From: Candidatus Brocadiia bacterium
Lineage (GTDB): Bacteria > Planctomycetota > PUPC01 > DSUN01
Length of the DNA stretch: 23,276 bases
Reading direction: 5' to 3'
Assembly (NCBI GenBank): GCA_016782825.1
Contig: JADHXT010000011.1
Location: 1-23,276, forward strand
Notes under the pieces: generated by a model
What the model was told of the DNA's origin: nothing
The model's database searches: none
Seen by the model: only the letters and a program-made list of their open reading frames with translations
Program-made: the position numbers and the translations under genes
Shown here: positions 1-7,394 of the stretch, piece by piece
Layout of the letters: every line of letters starts with the position of its first letter
Position numbering within the stretch: the first letter of the stretch is position 1

Positions 1-1177
1 GCGACGCGGGGTAGGCCACGTCCACGGTGGCGATGCAGCCGTTCGAGAAGCACTCCTTGCTGAAGAGCATGGGCCGGCCGTCGGGGCTGACGGTGAGCTT
101 GTGGGCGCCGATGGCCTGGCGGTAGGCCAGCGCGCAAAGCTGGGCGTAGCCGTCGCCGCCGGCCTTCGTGAGGTCGGCCATGAGCTCCTCGTCGAACTTC
201 GTGCAACGCGCCACGAGCGCCTCGTAGTCCCTCGCGGCGGCGAGCAGCAGGTCGCCGGCGTCGGCGAGGGTGGCGTCGCCGCGGTCGCGCCGCCAGTAAG
301 GGCGCAGGCGCTTGCCGAGGAAGGCGATGGACCACAGGTCGTCGTAGGCAAGCAGCAGGTGGCGCGCCACGGGCTGGGCGCCCACGGCGCCGAGGTCGAA
401 GGCCACGGCGGCCACGGGCCAGTCGTCCTTGGCGGGGCGCGGCATGCGCAGGTCGTCGCGGTTGGGGAGCGCGCCCTTTTCGGCAAAGCCGAGGCGCGCG
501 TTTTCGTGGCCGGTGAGCACGGTGCTGACGCCGCCGCCATCGGGCACGGCCACGTGCAGGTGGCCCCAGTCGATGCGCAGGTTGTCGCCGTCCTTGGCGA
601 GGATGGGCTGGTCCTGCGAGCCCATGCGCAGCGCCTGGAGGCCGGGGAGCCGCACGCGGGACCACGTGACGGGCTGGTCGGGGCCGTTGACGACGAGTTC
701 GGCGGAGTTGTCGTAGTAGAGCTGCACGGCGTGGTCGCGGCCGTCGGTGGCGCGGGCCTCCCAGGTGAGGTAGGTGACGGGACGGGCCAGCACGTCGAGG
801 TCGTCGGGCAGCGCGGGGGTGGCGAAGGTGAGAGTGAGACGCACGCCGCCGGCCTCGAAGGCGTAGAGGGTGCGCGTGGGGAGCACCTGGAGGCCCACCT
901 GCTTCATCGCCGGCAGGTCGCGCGGCTCGATGCCCATGAAGCGGTATGCCTTGCCGTCGATGCGGGCCATGCCGCACAGGGCGTGGATGGCGCCCGTCCA
1001 GTGGCGGGGCCAGCCCTGGTGCAACTCGTCGTGGAATGACCAGATGCTGAAGTAGGGGTCGTGGACGACGAGCGGCACGGCCGGCGGCCGCAGCACGATG
1101 CGGGCCGGCTCCGCCGCCAACGCCGCGAAACACAGGAGCAGCACGGGAGCGAAGACGGCGAGCAGGCGAAGAGACAT
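1..1177 (-). CDS. Secreted glutaminase A-like protein (DUF4964/5127/4965 group), 3'-truncated by window edge
   Basis: The visible 392 codons start with a Sec signal peptide (hydrophobic to about residue 22, with an AALAA cleavage region). They continue with the N-terminal pattern of the fungal/bacterial glutaminase A family: VVHDPYFSIWSF near residue 38, W-TG near 60, and IDGKAYRFMG near 73. The last visible residues, KECFSNGCIATVDVAYP, match the start of the DUF4965 domain, so the C-terminal barrel lies outside the window. Family members are secreted or periplasmic and are annotated as glutaminases, but bacterial homologues are mostly uncharacterised, so the substrate is uncertain. The ATG at 1177 has GGAGG five bases upstream. 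The gene starts 23 bp after the NapH/NapG-like gene and shares its direction, so it is probably the third gene of that operon. The family call is from recalled motifs. Confidence 0.8.
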   Translation of the reverse strand, partial: MSLRLLAVFAPVLLLCFAALAAEPARIVLRPPAVPLVVHDPYFSIWSFHDELHQGWPRHWTGAIHALCGMARIDGKAYRFMGIEPRDLPAMKQVGLQVLPTRTLYAFEAGGVRLTLTFATPALPDDLDVLARPVTYLTWEARATDGRDHAVQLYYDNSAELVVNGPDQPVTWSRVRLPGLQALRMGSQDQPILAKDGDNLRIDWGHLHVAVPDGGGVSTVLTGHENARLGFAEKGALPNRDDLRMPRPAKDDWPVAAVAFDLGAVGAQPVARHLLLAYDDLWSIAFLGKRLRPYWRRDRGDATLADAGDLLLAAARDYEALVARCTKFDEELMADLTKAGGDGYAQLCALAYRQAIGAHKLTVSPDGRPMLFSKECFSNGCIATVDVAYPAS

Positions 1178-1200
1178 GCGGTCCTCCAATCGAACGGGGG

Positions 1201-2388
1201 TCATCGGGGCGTGACGACGATGGCCTTCTTCGGGGTGGTGTAGCAGGCCACCTCGCAGGCACCGCAGCCGGTGCACGTGCTCGCGTCGATCGCGATGGAC
1301 GATACATAGGTGTCTTCGTCGAACTTCGGCTCCACCGCGCCGTAGGGGCACGCCTGCACGCAGGCAGCGCAGTCCATGTCCTGGCTCAGCACGCAGAGCT
1401 CGGCGTCCACCCGTGCGATGCCCATGAACACCGTGGCCTTCTGCTCGGGCGCCACGGGGCGGATGGCGCCGCTGGGGCACACGTGGGTGCAGGCCGTGCA
1501 GTCGGCGACGCAGTGCTTGTGGTCGAAGCGGGCCACGGGCGTGAGGAAGCTGGCCACGCCGTGGTCGCCCACGTCGGGGTGCAGGATCTCCGACGGGCAG
1601 GCGCGCATGCAGTTGCCGCAGCGGATGCACAGGCCGGTGAAGCGCGCCTCGTCAACAGCCCCCGGCGGGCGGATGGCCGCCGCGCGCGCGCGCCGCACCA
1701 GCCCCGCGCCGCACACGGCGCCCATGCCCATGGCCAGCACGGAGCGTCGGGCGAGAGCGCGGCGGGTGGCCGACGGGGCCGCATCACGGCGCCACACCAG
1801 CCGCTTGAGCGCGGCCAGCAGATCCTGCGTGGCGCCAAGGGGACACAGCCGCGCGCACCACAGATTCGGCACCAGCAGCCCAAGCAGCAACACCACGGGA
1901 AGTCCCGCACCCACGAGCCACGCCACGCCGAAAGGCTCGCGCGCGGCGCCCACGAAGCCGGTGAAGAGCGCCAGCGGGTCGAGCCACAAGAAGAGCGGGT
2001 AGCCCACCAGCGCCGCGCCGAGCGTGAGCAGCGCGAGCCACTGGCCGATGGCCGGCAGCCGCGGCGTGTGGCGCCGGGCCGACGGACGCAGCCAGCCCAC
2101 CACTTCGAGCAAGAGCCCCACGGGACAGGCATGGCGGCAGAACCACCGGGGGCGCAGGAACGCCAGCACCAGCACGGGCAGCGCCAGCAGCGCCACCCAA
2201 CCGAGCGCCCGGGCCGCGATGACGGAACACACCGCCACGTAAGGGCTGGCTGCCGCGGGCACAACGGCCGTCCACGGCGCGGGGAGCACCGGCAGCACGA
2301 GCAGCGTGGCGATGGCGAGCGCACAACACCGCCCCACCGCCCGCAGCACGCGGCCCGTCCGCTTCGGTTGCGCAGCGGCGTCCGTCAT
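1201..2388 (-). CDS. NapH-NapG-like fusion: polytopic 4Fe-4S membrane protein with C-terminal four-cluster ferredoxin
   Basis: This 395-residue protein has about four TM segments in its first 180 residues, with the two cysteine motifs of NapH/MauN-type quinol dehydrogenases: CRHACP (C84, C88) and CARLCP (C178, C182). A hydrophobic segment preceded by RRALARRSV follows at 209-230. From about residue 240 it resembles NapG: IRPPGAVDEARF, then four ferredoxin-type sets, C254/257/260/264, C293/297/300/304, C332/340/343/347 and C372/375/378/382. NapH and NapG normally are separate proteins that pass quinol electrons to periplasmic nitrate reductase; here they are one chain and no napA or napB is in the window. 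The ATG overlaps the FAD gene's stop by 4 bp (ATGA), so translation is probably coupled. Role inferred: electron relay between the quinone pool and a periplasmic partner, plausibly the adjacent flavoprotein. Confidence 0.85.
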   Translation of the reverse strand: MTDAAAQPKRTGRVLRAVGRCCALAIATLLVLPVLPAPWTAVVPAAASPYVAVCSVIAARALGWVALLALPVLVLAFLRPRWFCRHACPVGLLLEVVGWLRPSARRHTPRLPAIGQWLALLTLGAALVGYPLFLWLDPLALFTGFVGAAREPFGVAWLVGAGLPVVLLLGLLVPNLWCARLCPLGATQDLLAALKRLVWRRDAAPSATRRALARRSVLAMGMGAVCGAGLVRRARAAAIRPPGAVDEARFTGLCIRCGNCMRACPSEILHPDVGDHGVASFLTPVARFDHKHCVADCTACTHVCPSGAIRPVAPEQKATVFMGIARVDAELCVLSQDMDCAACVQACPYGAVEPKFDEDTYVSSIAIDASTCTGCGACEVACYTTPKKAIVVTPR

Positions 2389-3752
2389 GCGAGGTAGGCG
2401 CCTTGCTCTTTGAGGATTCTCTGCACCTTGGGCACCTCGACGGCGCGCGGCGGGCAGCCGTCCTTCGCGCTCACCGCGGCGGCCACGCCGGCCGCGTGGC
2501 CCGTGACGAAGCACGGCGGGATGATCCGCAGCAGGTCGGCCATGCGCAGCTCGCCCGAGATGCAGCGGCCGGCCGCCAACACGCCGTCCACCGAACGCGG
2601 CACCAAGCAGCCGTAGGGAATCTGCCACGCCCCCACCTTGTCGCGTCCCCACGGGCCGCCCACGCCGATGGCGTCGGGGAACTTTGTGCCCGCCTGCGAG
2701 TCCTTGTAGGTGAGCCGGCTCACGCCGGTGAGCAGGCGGGTGATACGCACGCCGAGCTGGGGCGCGGTCTCGAGCAGGTAGGCCCGCTCGTAGCCGGGGC
2801 TCTGGCGGACGCGCTCGACGCTGCGCCAGATGGCGCGGCGGTGGTTCATCTCCAGGCGGGAGAGGTCGCGCACGTCGAGCCCGTCGGCCTCGGGACCCTG
2901 CATATTCACCCAGTTGACGCCCTGGATGGGGGTGAGGCCGCCGAGGCCGCGGGGGGGCTTGGCGCCCTTGGCCTTGGCGCGGTCCACCTTGTCGAGATTG
3001 CCGATGCGGTGGACGAGTCCCGTGCGGAAGCGATGGTGCTCGAACTCCGCGCCGGCGGCAGCATAGATGTCGCCATCGCCGCTGGCATCGATGACCACCT
3101 TGGCCAGGATGGCCTGGCGGCCGCTCTTGCTTTCGAAGATGGCGCCCTTGGCGGTCTTGCCGTCCACGATGGCGTCCACGCACCACGAGTGGAGCAGCAC
3201 GTCCACGCCGGCCTCGGCGACCATCTCCACCATCACGTATTTGAGCGCTTCGGCGTCCACCGTGGGCGACGCGCCGAGGCGGTGGTTCACGATGCCGCGG
3301 TGCACCTTGCCGAGCCGCTGCATCATCTCCTCGCCGATGCCGCGGGTCACCTGGATGAGCTTGCCGTCGGGGCCTTTGGCGTGCATGCCGATGACGATGA
3401 GCACCAGGCCGCCCGTCCACAGCCCGCCGAGGTGGCCGTAGCGCTCGACGAGCAGCACCTTGGCTCCCGTGCGGCGCGCAGCCAGAGCCGCGGCCACGCC
3501 GGCCGGGCCGCCGCCCACCACCAGCACGTCGGTCTCGGCAGCCACGCGCAGCGTCCGCTGCGGCTGCACCACCTTGCCATCCACCACCGACGCGGGGGAG
3601 TGCATGGAGCTGCTCACGACTTTGCCCGTGGCCGTGCGGGGCGCGGCGACTGGATCGTCGGCGCGTGCGGCGCGGCTGACACCGAGGCCGGCAATGACCC
3701 CCGAAGCACCCAGCAGGTTCAGCATATCCCGACGCGACACGTGGCGGCTCAT
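2385..3752 (-). CDS. Tat-exported FAD-dependent oxidoreductase (FAD_oxidored family)
   Basis: This 455-residue protein opens with a twin-arginine signal (SRRDML at residues 6-11, hydrophobic to about 27, AARA before cleavage), so it should be exported folded with its cofactor. The Rossmann FAD motif is at 76-110 (VLVVGGGPAGVAAAL, then LVERYGHLGG). A C-terminal flavin-site segment reads GRCISG followed by RIIPPCFVTGHAAG, typical of FAD-dependent oxidoreductases common in Planctomycetota. The substrate is unknown. An upstream in-frame ATG at 3788 would add 12 residues; 3752 is preferred because GAGGAG lies five bases upstream and it puts the Tat motif at the N-terminus. It is first in an operon with the NapH/NapG-like fusion (4-bp overlap), which suggests electrons flow between flavin and quinone pool across the membrane; this is inference. 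Confidence 0.88.
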   Translation of the reverse strand: MSRHVSRRDMLNLLGASGVIAGLGVSRAARADDPVAAPRTATGKVVSSSMHSPASVVDGKVVQPQRTLRVAAETDVLVVGGGPAGVAAALAARRTGAKVLLVERYGHLGGLWTGGLVLIVIGMHAKGPDGKLIQVTRGIGEEMMQRLGKVHRGIVNHRLGASPTVDAEALKYVMVEMVAEAGVDVLLHSWCVDAIVDGKTAKGAIFESKSGRQAILAKVVIDASGDGDIYAAAGAEFEHHRFRTGLVHRIGNLDKVDRAKAKGAKPPRGLGGLTPIQGVNWVNMQGPEADGLDVRDLSRLEMNHRRAIWRSVERVRQSPGYERAYLLETAPQLGVRITRLLTGVSRLTYKDSQAGTKFPDAIGVGGPWGRDKVGAWQIPYGCLVPRSVDGVLAAGRCISGELRMADLLRIIPPCFVTGHAAGVAAAVSAKDGCPPRAVEVPKVQRILKEQGAYLA

Positions 3753-3823
3753 CTCGGCTCCTCGTCGTTCTTCAGCGATGGATGGCATTCACCCCGGCAC
3801 AGGCCCACTCGGCCCACGCTGCC

Positions 3824-3852
3824 ACCATACCCCGTTCGCCCCCGCCGTTCAA
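3824..3852 (-). promoter_or_regulatory. Sigma-70-like promoter of the FAD/NapHG/glutaminase-like operon
   Basis: On the minus strand TTGAAC (3852-3847) is separated by 17 bp from TATGGT (3829-3824). It lies about 70 bp upstream of the chosen FAD gene start. It fits the spacing seen before other transcription units here. Confidence 0.6.
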
Positions 3853-3870
3853 GCCGATGAAGAGAGGAGC

Positions 3871-3990
3871 ATCACGAATGACACGAATCGGCGAATCGCA
3901 CGAATGAGGATGAGGCCGAGGGTGGCTGACGCCCGGTGCAGGCCACCCCGTCGGCACAGGGGCTTGTAGGCGGGGCGTCTCTGCCCCGCG
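3871..3990 (+). repeat. Dispersed composite intergenic repeat, copy A
   Basis: Four CGAAT words start at 3875, 3884, 3892 and 3901 (spacing 9-8-9). They are followed by a CCGAGGG-T-GGCTG segment near 3914 and a GCGGGG/CCCCGC hairpin (3970-3975 with 3984-3989) followed by GTCT. The same modules in the same order recur at 18449-18615. The rest of the 3753-4266 gap holds two opposed promoters and no convincing gene. Confidence 0.6.
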
Positions 3991-4087
3991 TCTTCGCACT
4001 TCGGCGCCGGGTACGCTGCCGGGACGCAGGATGAAGTCGGGAAGTCGGGGGACGCCGCAATTGTGGCAGCGATCATGGAGGTGGCCA

Positions 4088-4116
4088 TTGACTCTTCCGA
4101 CCCCACGGTGTACTGT
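4088..4116 (+). promoter_or_regulatory. Candidate sigma-70-like promoter of the two-TM protein/subtilase pair
   Basis: TTGACT (4088-4093), a 17-bp spacer, then TACTGT (4111-4116). It would give a leader of about 145 nt before the ATG at 4267. The -10 hexamer is weaker than in the other promoters in the window. Confidence 0.45.
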
Positions 4117-4266
4117 GTCCATCAGCCCGTGAGGCATAGGAGGGTGGAATCAAGTATGGTGTCCACAGACCCCGATGGACCGTCGGACCGAAGGTTCGGG
4201 GCGAGGGCCGATCCCCGCGCCCCAATGTGGGCAGTCAGTCTGTCCTACTCGTGAAAGGAGGTCGGC

Positions 4267-4563
4267 ATGGAGACCTATCTGTGGTGTGCCGTGGGCATCA
4301 TCATCAGCGTCGTGTTGCCGATCGTGTGGGAAGTCGTGTACCGGTACTTCCCGAAACCCACGCCGTCCGCAGAGCCGGCGGCGGCGCGAGCGGCCCTGGG
4401 AGCGTTCTGGCGCACGGTGAAGCCGTACGTCCTCCTGGGGATTGCCTCGCTTCTGACGGCCATCCTGGTCGTTGCCTTTCTCGGCGACACGCTCAAGGAC
4501 TATCGAGCAGCATTGCTCGCCGGCTACGCGTGGGACTCGACTCTTCAGAAGCTCCGGCGGTGA
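4267..4563 (+). CDS. Small two-TM membrane protein paired with subtilase
   Basis: This 98-residue protein has two predicted membrane helices, at about residues 4-26 (hydrophobic through GIIISVVLPIVW) and 53-75 (VLLGIASLLTAILVVAFLG). They flank a hydrophilic loop containing PKPTPSAEPAAARAA. The tail after TM2 is short and basic. The start is firm because AAAGGAGG lies seven bases before the ATG. It is six bases upstream of the subtilase start, so the two are surely cotranscribed. No family was recognised. A membrane anchor, substrate or effector for the neighbouring cytosolic protease are all possible roles; none is shown by the sequence. Confidence 0.75.
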   Translation: METYLWCAVGIIISVVLPIVWEVVYRYFPKPTPSAEPAAARAALGAFWRTVKPYVLLGIASLLTAILVVAFLGDTLKDYRAALLAGYAWDSTLQKLRR

Positions 4564-4569
4564 CCTGCG

Positions 4570-5685
4570 ATGAGCACGCCTCCCACCACCTTCGAGATCC
4601 TCGACCGGCGCCTCGGGATCACCACTGTCTGGCAGAGGGGCGTTCGAGGGTCGGGTGTGACGGTGGCGGTCGTCGACACAGGCATCACGCCCGATTCCGA
4701 CCTGGCCCCCTCGATCTGCTGTGAACGCGATTTCACAGGAGAAGGCAACCCACGAGACCGGCCCCACGAGAGGCGGCACGGCACGGAGATCGCCCGTCTG
4801 GTCCACCTCGTCGCCCCCGAGGCCGCGATCGCCAACTTCAAGGTCTTTCCACGGCGCGACACATGGGTGCCCTTCCGACAGCGGTCCGCCGTCCGGCGGT
4901 CCGTGGGCCAGGCTCTGGAGCACTGCTTGGCCGAGCATCCTCGTTATCGTGTGGTCAACCTAAGCCTGTCCCTGACGCGGGGCTGGTGGTTCTGGCGGTG
5001 CGCCCCCGGGCATCGTTGCGCGGTCTGCCGTGCGGTGAACCGCGCGGCAGAGGCGGGCACTGTCGTCGTCACGGCGGCGGGGAACTATGGCCCTCGGCCA
5101 AACACGATTGAGTGCCCCGGCCTGGCCGAGGGAGCGATCACGGTTGGGGCAACCTTGACCTCGGCCGAGACGGACTCCTGGCAGGGCGCCGGCAACCAGA
5201 GCGGCCCCTTCGGCACGTCCTTCAGCACCGCCTACGCCGCTGGCGGCGTCGCGCTGTTGCTCTCGGCGTACGCCGACGCGACGCCAGACGACGTGCGTGC
5301 TGCGTTGGCGGAGGCCGCTCGGCCCTTGCCCGGGCAGCCCCCCAATGCCCAGGGAGCGGGCCTGACCCACTTCGGCAGGGCCCTTGAGGCCCTCGAGGCA
5401 CGGATGGGCCCCTCGGAGGCGCAGTTCAACTCCGTGCAGCGCCAGCTCTACTTCCTGGCGGGGAACGGCGACGCTCAGCGACCCGACAACGCCTTCGTCA
5501 CCCAACCGCTTACCTTGGCGCTGGATTACGTCGAGAAGGGCTTGATCAGACGGGGGCGACTCCAATCGGCGGCCGAGGAGCTCCAGACGATCCGGGGCTA
5601 CCTCGTGCCGGGTCACCTGCCTGAGTACGAACAGAGGATCCGCCGCCTCATGCAAGAGTGTCAGCATGTTCCCACGGCAAGGTAG
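4570..5685 (+). CDS. Cytosolic S8 (subtilisin-like) serine peptidase with C-terminal helical extension
   Basis: This 371-residue subtilase has a complete triad: Asp36 in VAVVDTGI, His70 in RRHGTEIA and Ser217 in GTSFSTAYAAG, with oxyanion Asn172 in TAAGNYGP. It has no signal peptide and no inhibitory prodomain; the catalytic domain begins almost at residue 1. That is unlike secreted subtilisins and more like intracellular S8 peptidases in regulated or conflict-type systems. Cysteines at 144, 150 and 153 (C-x5-C-x2-C) sit before the oxyanion strand, and C182 follows. Residues from about 270 to 371 form a charged, probably helical region of unknown role, perhaps regulatory. It starts six bases after the two-TM gene, although its own SD is weak (coupling likely). 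The target is unknown. Confidence 0.88.
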   Translation: MSTPPTTFEILDRRLGITTVWQRGVRGSGVTVAVVDTGITPDSDLAPSICCERDFTGEGNPRDRPHERRHGTEIARLVHLVAPEAAIANFKVFPRRDTWVPFRQRSAVRRSVGQALEHCLAEHPRYRVVNLSLSLTRGWWFWRCAPGHRCAVCRAVNRAAEAGTVVVTAAGNYGPRPNTIECPGLAEGAITVGATLTSAETDSWQGAGNQSGPFGTSFSTAYAAGGVALLLSAYADATPDDVRAALAEAARPLPGQPPNAQGAGLTHFGRALEALEARMGPSEAQFNSVQRQLYFLAGNGDAQRPDNAFVTQPLTLALDYVEKGLIRRGRLQSAAEELQTIRGYLVPGHLPEYEQRIRRLMQECQHVPTAR

Positions 5686-5705
5686 CTGGCATCAAGACAG
5701 CATTC

Positions 5706-5729
5706 TGAACCGCCTATGAGTCCGGTTCA
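5706..5729. terminator. Weak hairpin between convergent genes
   Basis: TGAACCG (5706-5712) and CGGTTCA (5723-5729) form a 7-bp stem with a 10-nt loop just after the subtilase stop. No U-tract follows, so terminator function is only suggested by position. The remaining bases to 5780 hold a further short GC inverted repeat (5742-5746 with 5755-5759). Confidence 0.3.
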
Positions 5730-5780
5730 AGGGGCGCCGAGACCGCGCCGCTGAGCGGTTTGGCGTTGCGAGGCGCAGGC

Positions 5781-5993
5781 TCACTTCTGCCCGAAGAGCC
5801 AGTCCCTGAGCGTAGCGACGGCCAGGACGATACCGGCGGCGACGAAGGACCAGATGGTCTCCAGGCGGGTGATGGCCTGGGCGTTGCGCTCGGCCTTCTC
5901 CTGGAGCACGAGGAGGCGGTCGATCTTGCGGATGCCGGGGCGGGTACCAGGGGCCCGTCGCTCCACGCGTGGGGGTACACCTTGCTTTCCCAC
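5781..5993 (-). CDS. Small coiled-coil plus single-TM protein (XhlA/holin-like architecture), GTG start
   Basis: A 70-residue frame begins at a GTG (5993-5991) with GGGAGG six bases upstream. Residues 1-22 are basic and Pro-rich. Residues 22-46 are a charged amphipathic helix (RKIDRLLVLQEKAERNAQAI), then RLETIW. A TM helix follows at about 48-62 (SFVAAGIVLAVATL), ending RDWLFGQK. A helix followed by one C-terminal membrane span is the layout of phage XhlA-type haemolysin/holin accessory proteins, but no specific homologue was recognised. The gene is convergent to the subtilase. Its start lies 12 bp from the -10 box of the gene at 6051, so the two promoters must overlap. The longer reading frame upstream is antisense shadow of the 6051 gene. 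Confidence 0.6.
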   Translation of the reverse strand: MGKQGVPPRVERRAPGTRPGIRKIDRLLVLQEKAERNAQAITRLETIWSFVAAGIVLAVATLRDWLFGQK

Positions 5994-6011
5994 GCCGCAC
6001 CTCCCTATAAT
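5982..6011 (+). promoter_or_regulatory. Sigma-70-like promoter of the TPR/HEAT protein-lipoprotein operon
   Basis: TTGCTT (5982-5987), an 18-bp spacer, and a perfect TATAAT (6006-6011). It is about 40 bp upstream of the ATG at 6051 and overlaps the first codons of the minus-strand 70-residue gene. Confidence 0.6.
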
Positions 6012-6050
6012 GGTGGTGGGGAAGGCGACGTTGCTGGAGTGGCACCGATT

Positions 6051-7358
6051 ATGTGCATGCGTCCGATCAGGCTGCTTGTGCTGGCGATGATTCTCGTGCC
6101 TTGGAGCGCGGAGGCGGATATCATCCACCTGAAGCGCGGCAAGGTGGAAGGCATCATCGTGGAGCGGGCGCCCGACCGACTGGTGGTGAAGACGAAGGTG
6201 GGCAAGGTGACCCTCGACCCCGCCGACGTGGTGCGCATCGAGCACAAGGCCACCCCCCTGTCCCTCTACCACGAGATGTCCGCCAAGACCGACGCGAAGG
6301 ACGCCGCGGGCCACTTCGCCCTCGGCCTGTGGTGCACCGAGCAGAAGCTGTTCCGCGAGGCACGGCAGGAGTTTGAGAAGACCATCGCCCTCGACCCCGA
6401 CCACAAGGGCGCCCGCGAGCGTCTGGGCTACGTGTACCGCGACGGCAAGTGGATGACCAAGGCCGAGGCCAAGCGTGCCAGCGGCCTGGTGCTGCACGAA
6501 GGCAAGTGGGTGACTGCCGAGGAACGCGACGCCTCGGTGCAGCGCAAGGCCAGCGCTGCCTGGCAGCGGCGCATTCGCAAGGCCATCGGCAAGGGCACGG
6601 GCGACCCCGAGCGCATCATCGCCCGCATCCACACCGTGCTGGGGCGCAAGCCCGAGGCCGCCGCCATCCACGCCGCCCGCCTCGTGCTCAGGGACATGGT
6701 GGCGGAGGCCCTCGAGGCCAAGCGCGACCGCACCGAAGACGCCCGCATCGCCCTGGTGGAAGTGCTCGCCGAGCACCCCTCCGCCGAGGCGAGCGGCCTG
6801 CTCCAGCGCGCCGCCGTGCAAGACGGCCACGAGCTGGTGCGCGCCGCCGCCATCCGCGCGCTGGCCAAGCAGAAGAGCGTGGACAACACCGCCTTCTTCG
6901 TGGGCCTCATCGAGCGCTTCACCGGCGAACGCTACCGCGTGCAGGGCAACAAGCGCACCCGCATCGTCGCCCGCCGCGTGCTGCGCCGCGCCGCCATCGC
7001 CCTGGCCCAACTCGACGACGCCCGCGCCATCCCGGCACTCGCCAAAGCGCTCTTCGTGCGATTCCACATCCCCGAGCAGGGCAACGACCTGCCGCCTATG
7101 ACCATGAGCCTGGCCAACCCCCGCTCGGCCGGCAGCACCGTGGTGACCGACAGCCACGGCAACCAGATGGTCATGCCCGTGCAGGAGCAGACCAACTGGG
7201 GCCTCACCAACACCGAGCAGCCCGCCGTCGAGGACGGCTTCTTCTTCAACGAATCCGCCTACTCCGCACTCCGAAAGCTCACCGGCCAGGACTTCAGCAC
7301 CGACAAGAGCGCCTGGCTGGCCTGGTGGCACAAGAACAAGCACAACCTGATCGACTGA
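6051..7358 (+). CDS. Secreted TPR/HEAT-type repeat protein of planctomycetal style
   Basis: This 435-residue protein has a signal peptide (about 1-22, WSAEA before cleavage). Next is a short beta domain at 23-64 (IIHLKRGKVEGIIVE, then GKVTLDPADVVRIE), a layout I recall in many planctomycetal exported proteins. One TPR-like unit spans about 84-118, and two DGKW/EGKW linkers lie near 131-155 (RDGKWMTKAEA, HEGKWVTAEE). Helical HEAT-like repeats run about 205-335. The C-terminus (YSALRKLTGQDFSTDKS then WLAWW) resembles the ending of other HEAT-repeat proteins from this group. The function is unknown; a periplasmic scaffold is plausible. ATG 6051 is chosen over 6057 because GGAG lies at 6036-6039 and the promoter is just upstream; the frame stays open to the left, but that part is antisense to the 70-residue gene. 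Confidence 0.8.
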   Translation: MCMRPIRLLVLAMILVPWSAEADIIHLKRGKVEGIIVERAPDRLVVKTKVGKVTLDPADVVRIEHKATPLSLYHEMSAKTDAKDAAGHFALGLWCTEQKLFREARQEFEKTIALDPDHKGARERLGYVYRDGKWMTKAEAKRASGLVLHEGKWVTAEERDASVQRKASAAWQRRIRKAIGKGTGDPERIIARIHTVLGRKPEAAAIHAARLVLRDMVAEALEAKRDRTEDARIALVEVLAEHPSAEASGLLQRAAVQDGHELVRAAAIRALAKQKSVDNTAFFVGLIERFTGERYRVQGNKRTRIVARRVLRRAAIALAQLDDARAIPALAKALFVRFHIPEQGNDLPPMTMSLANPRSAGSTVVTDSHGNQMVMPVQEQTNWGLTNTEQPAVEDGFFFNESAYSALRKLTGQDFSTDKSAWLAWWHKNKHNLID

Positions 7359-7394
7359 CCCCGCGCCGCCGCCCCCGACAGGGAGACCGTCCCC

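Noticed and set aside
3871..3906. CGAAT repeats as a CRISPR array
   Set aside because: The units are five bases long with 3-4-base spacing; there are no spacers and no cas genes.
4156..4254. Possible 32-codon leader peptide before the two-TM protein
   Set aside because: The SD is 11 bases away and the peptide has no regulatory codon run or attenuator-like hairpin; too weak to call.
6037..6060. TGGCAC followed by TGTGCA resembling a sigma-54 promoter
   Set aside because: The GC doublet of the -12 box is not at the correct distance, and a better sigma-70 promoter lies just upstream.
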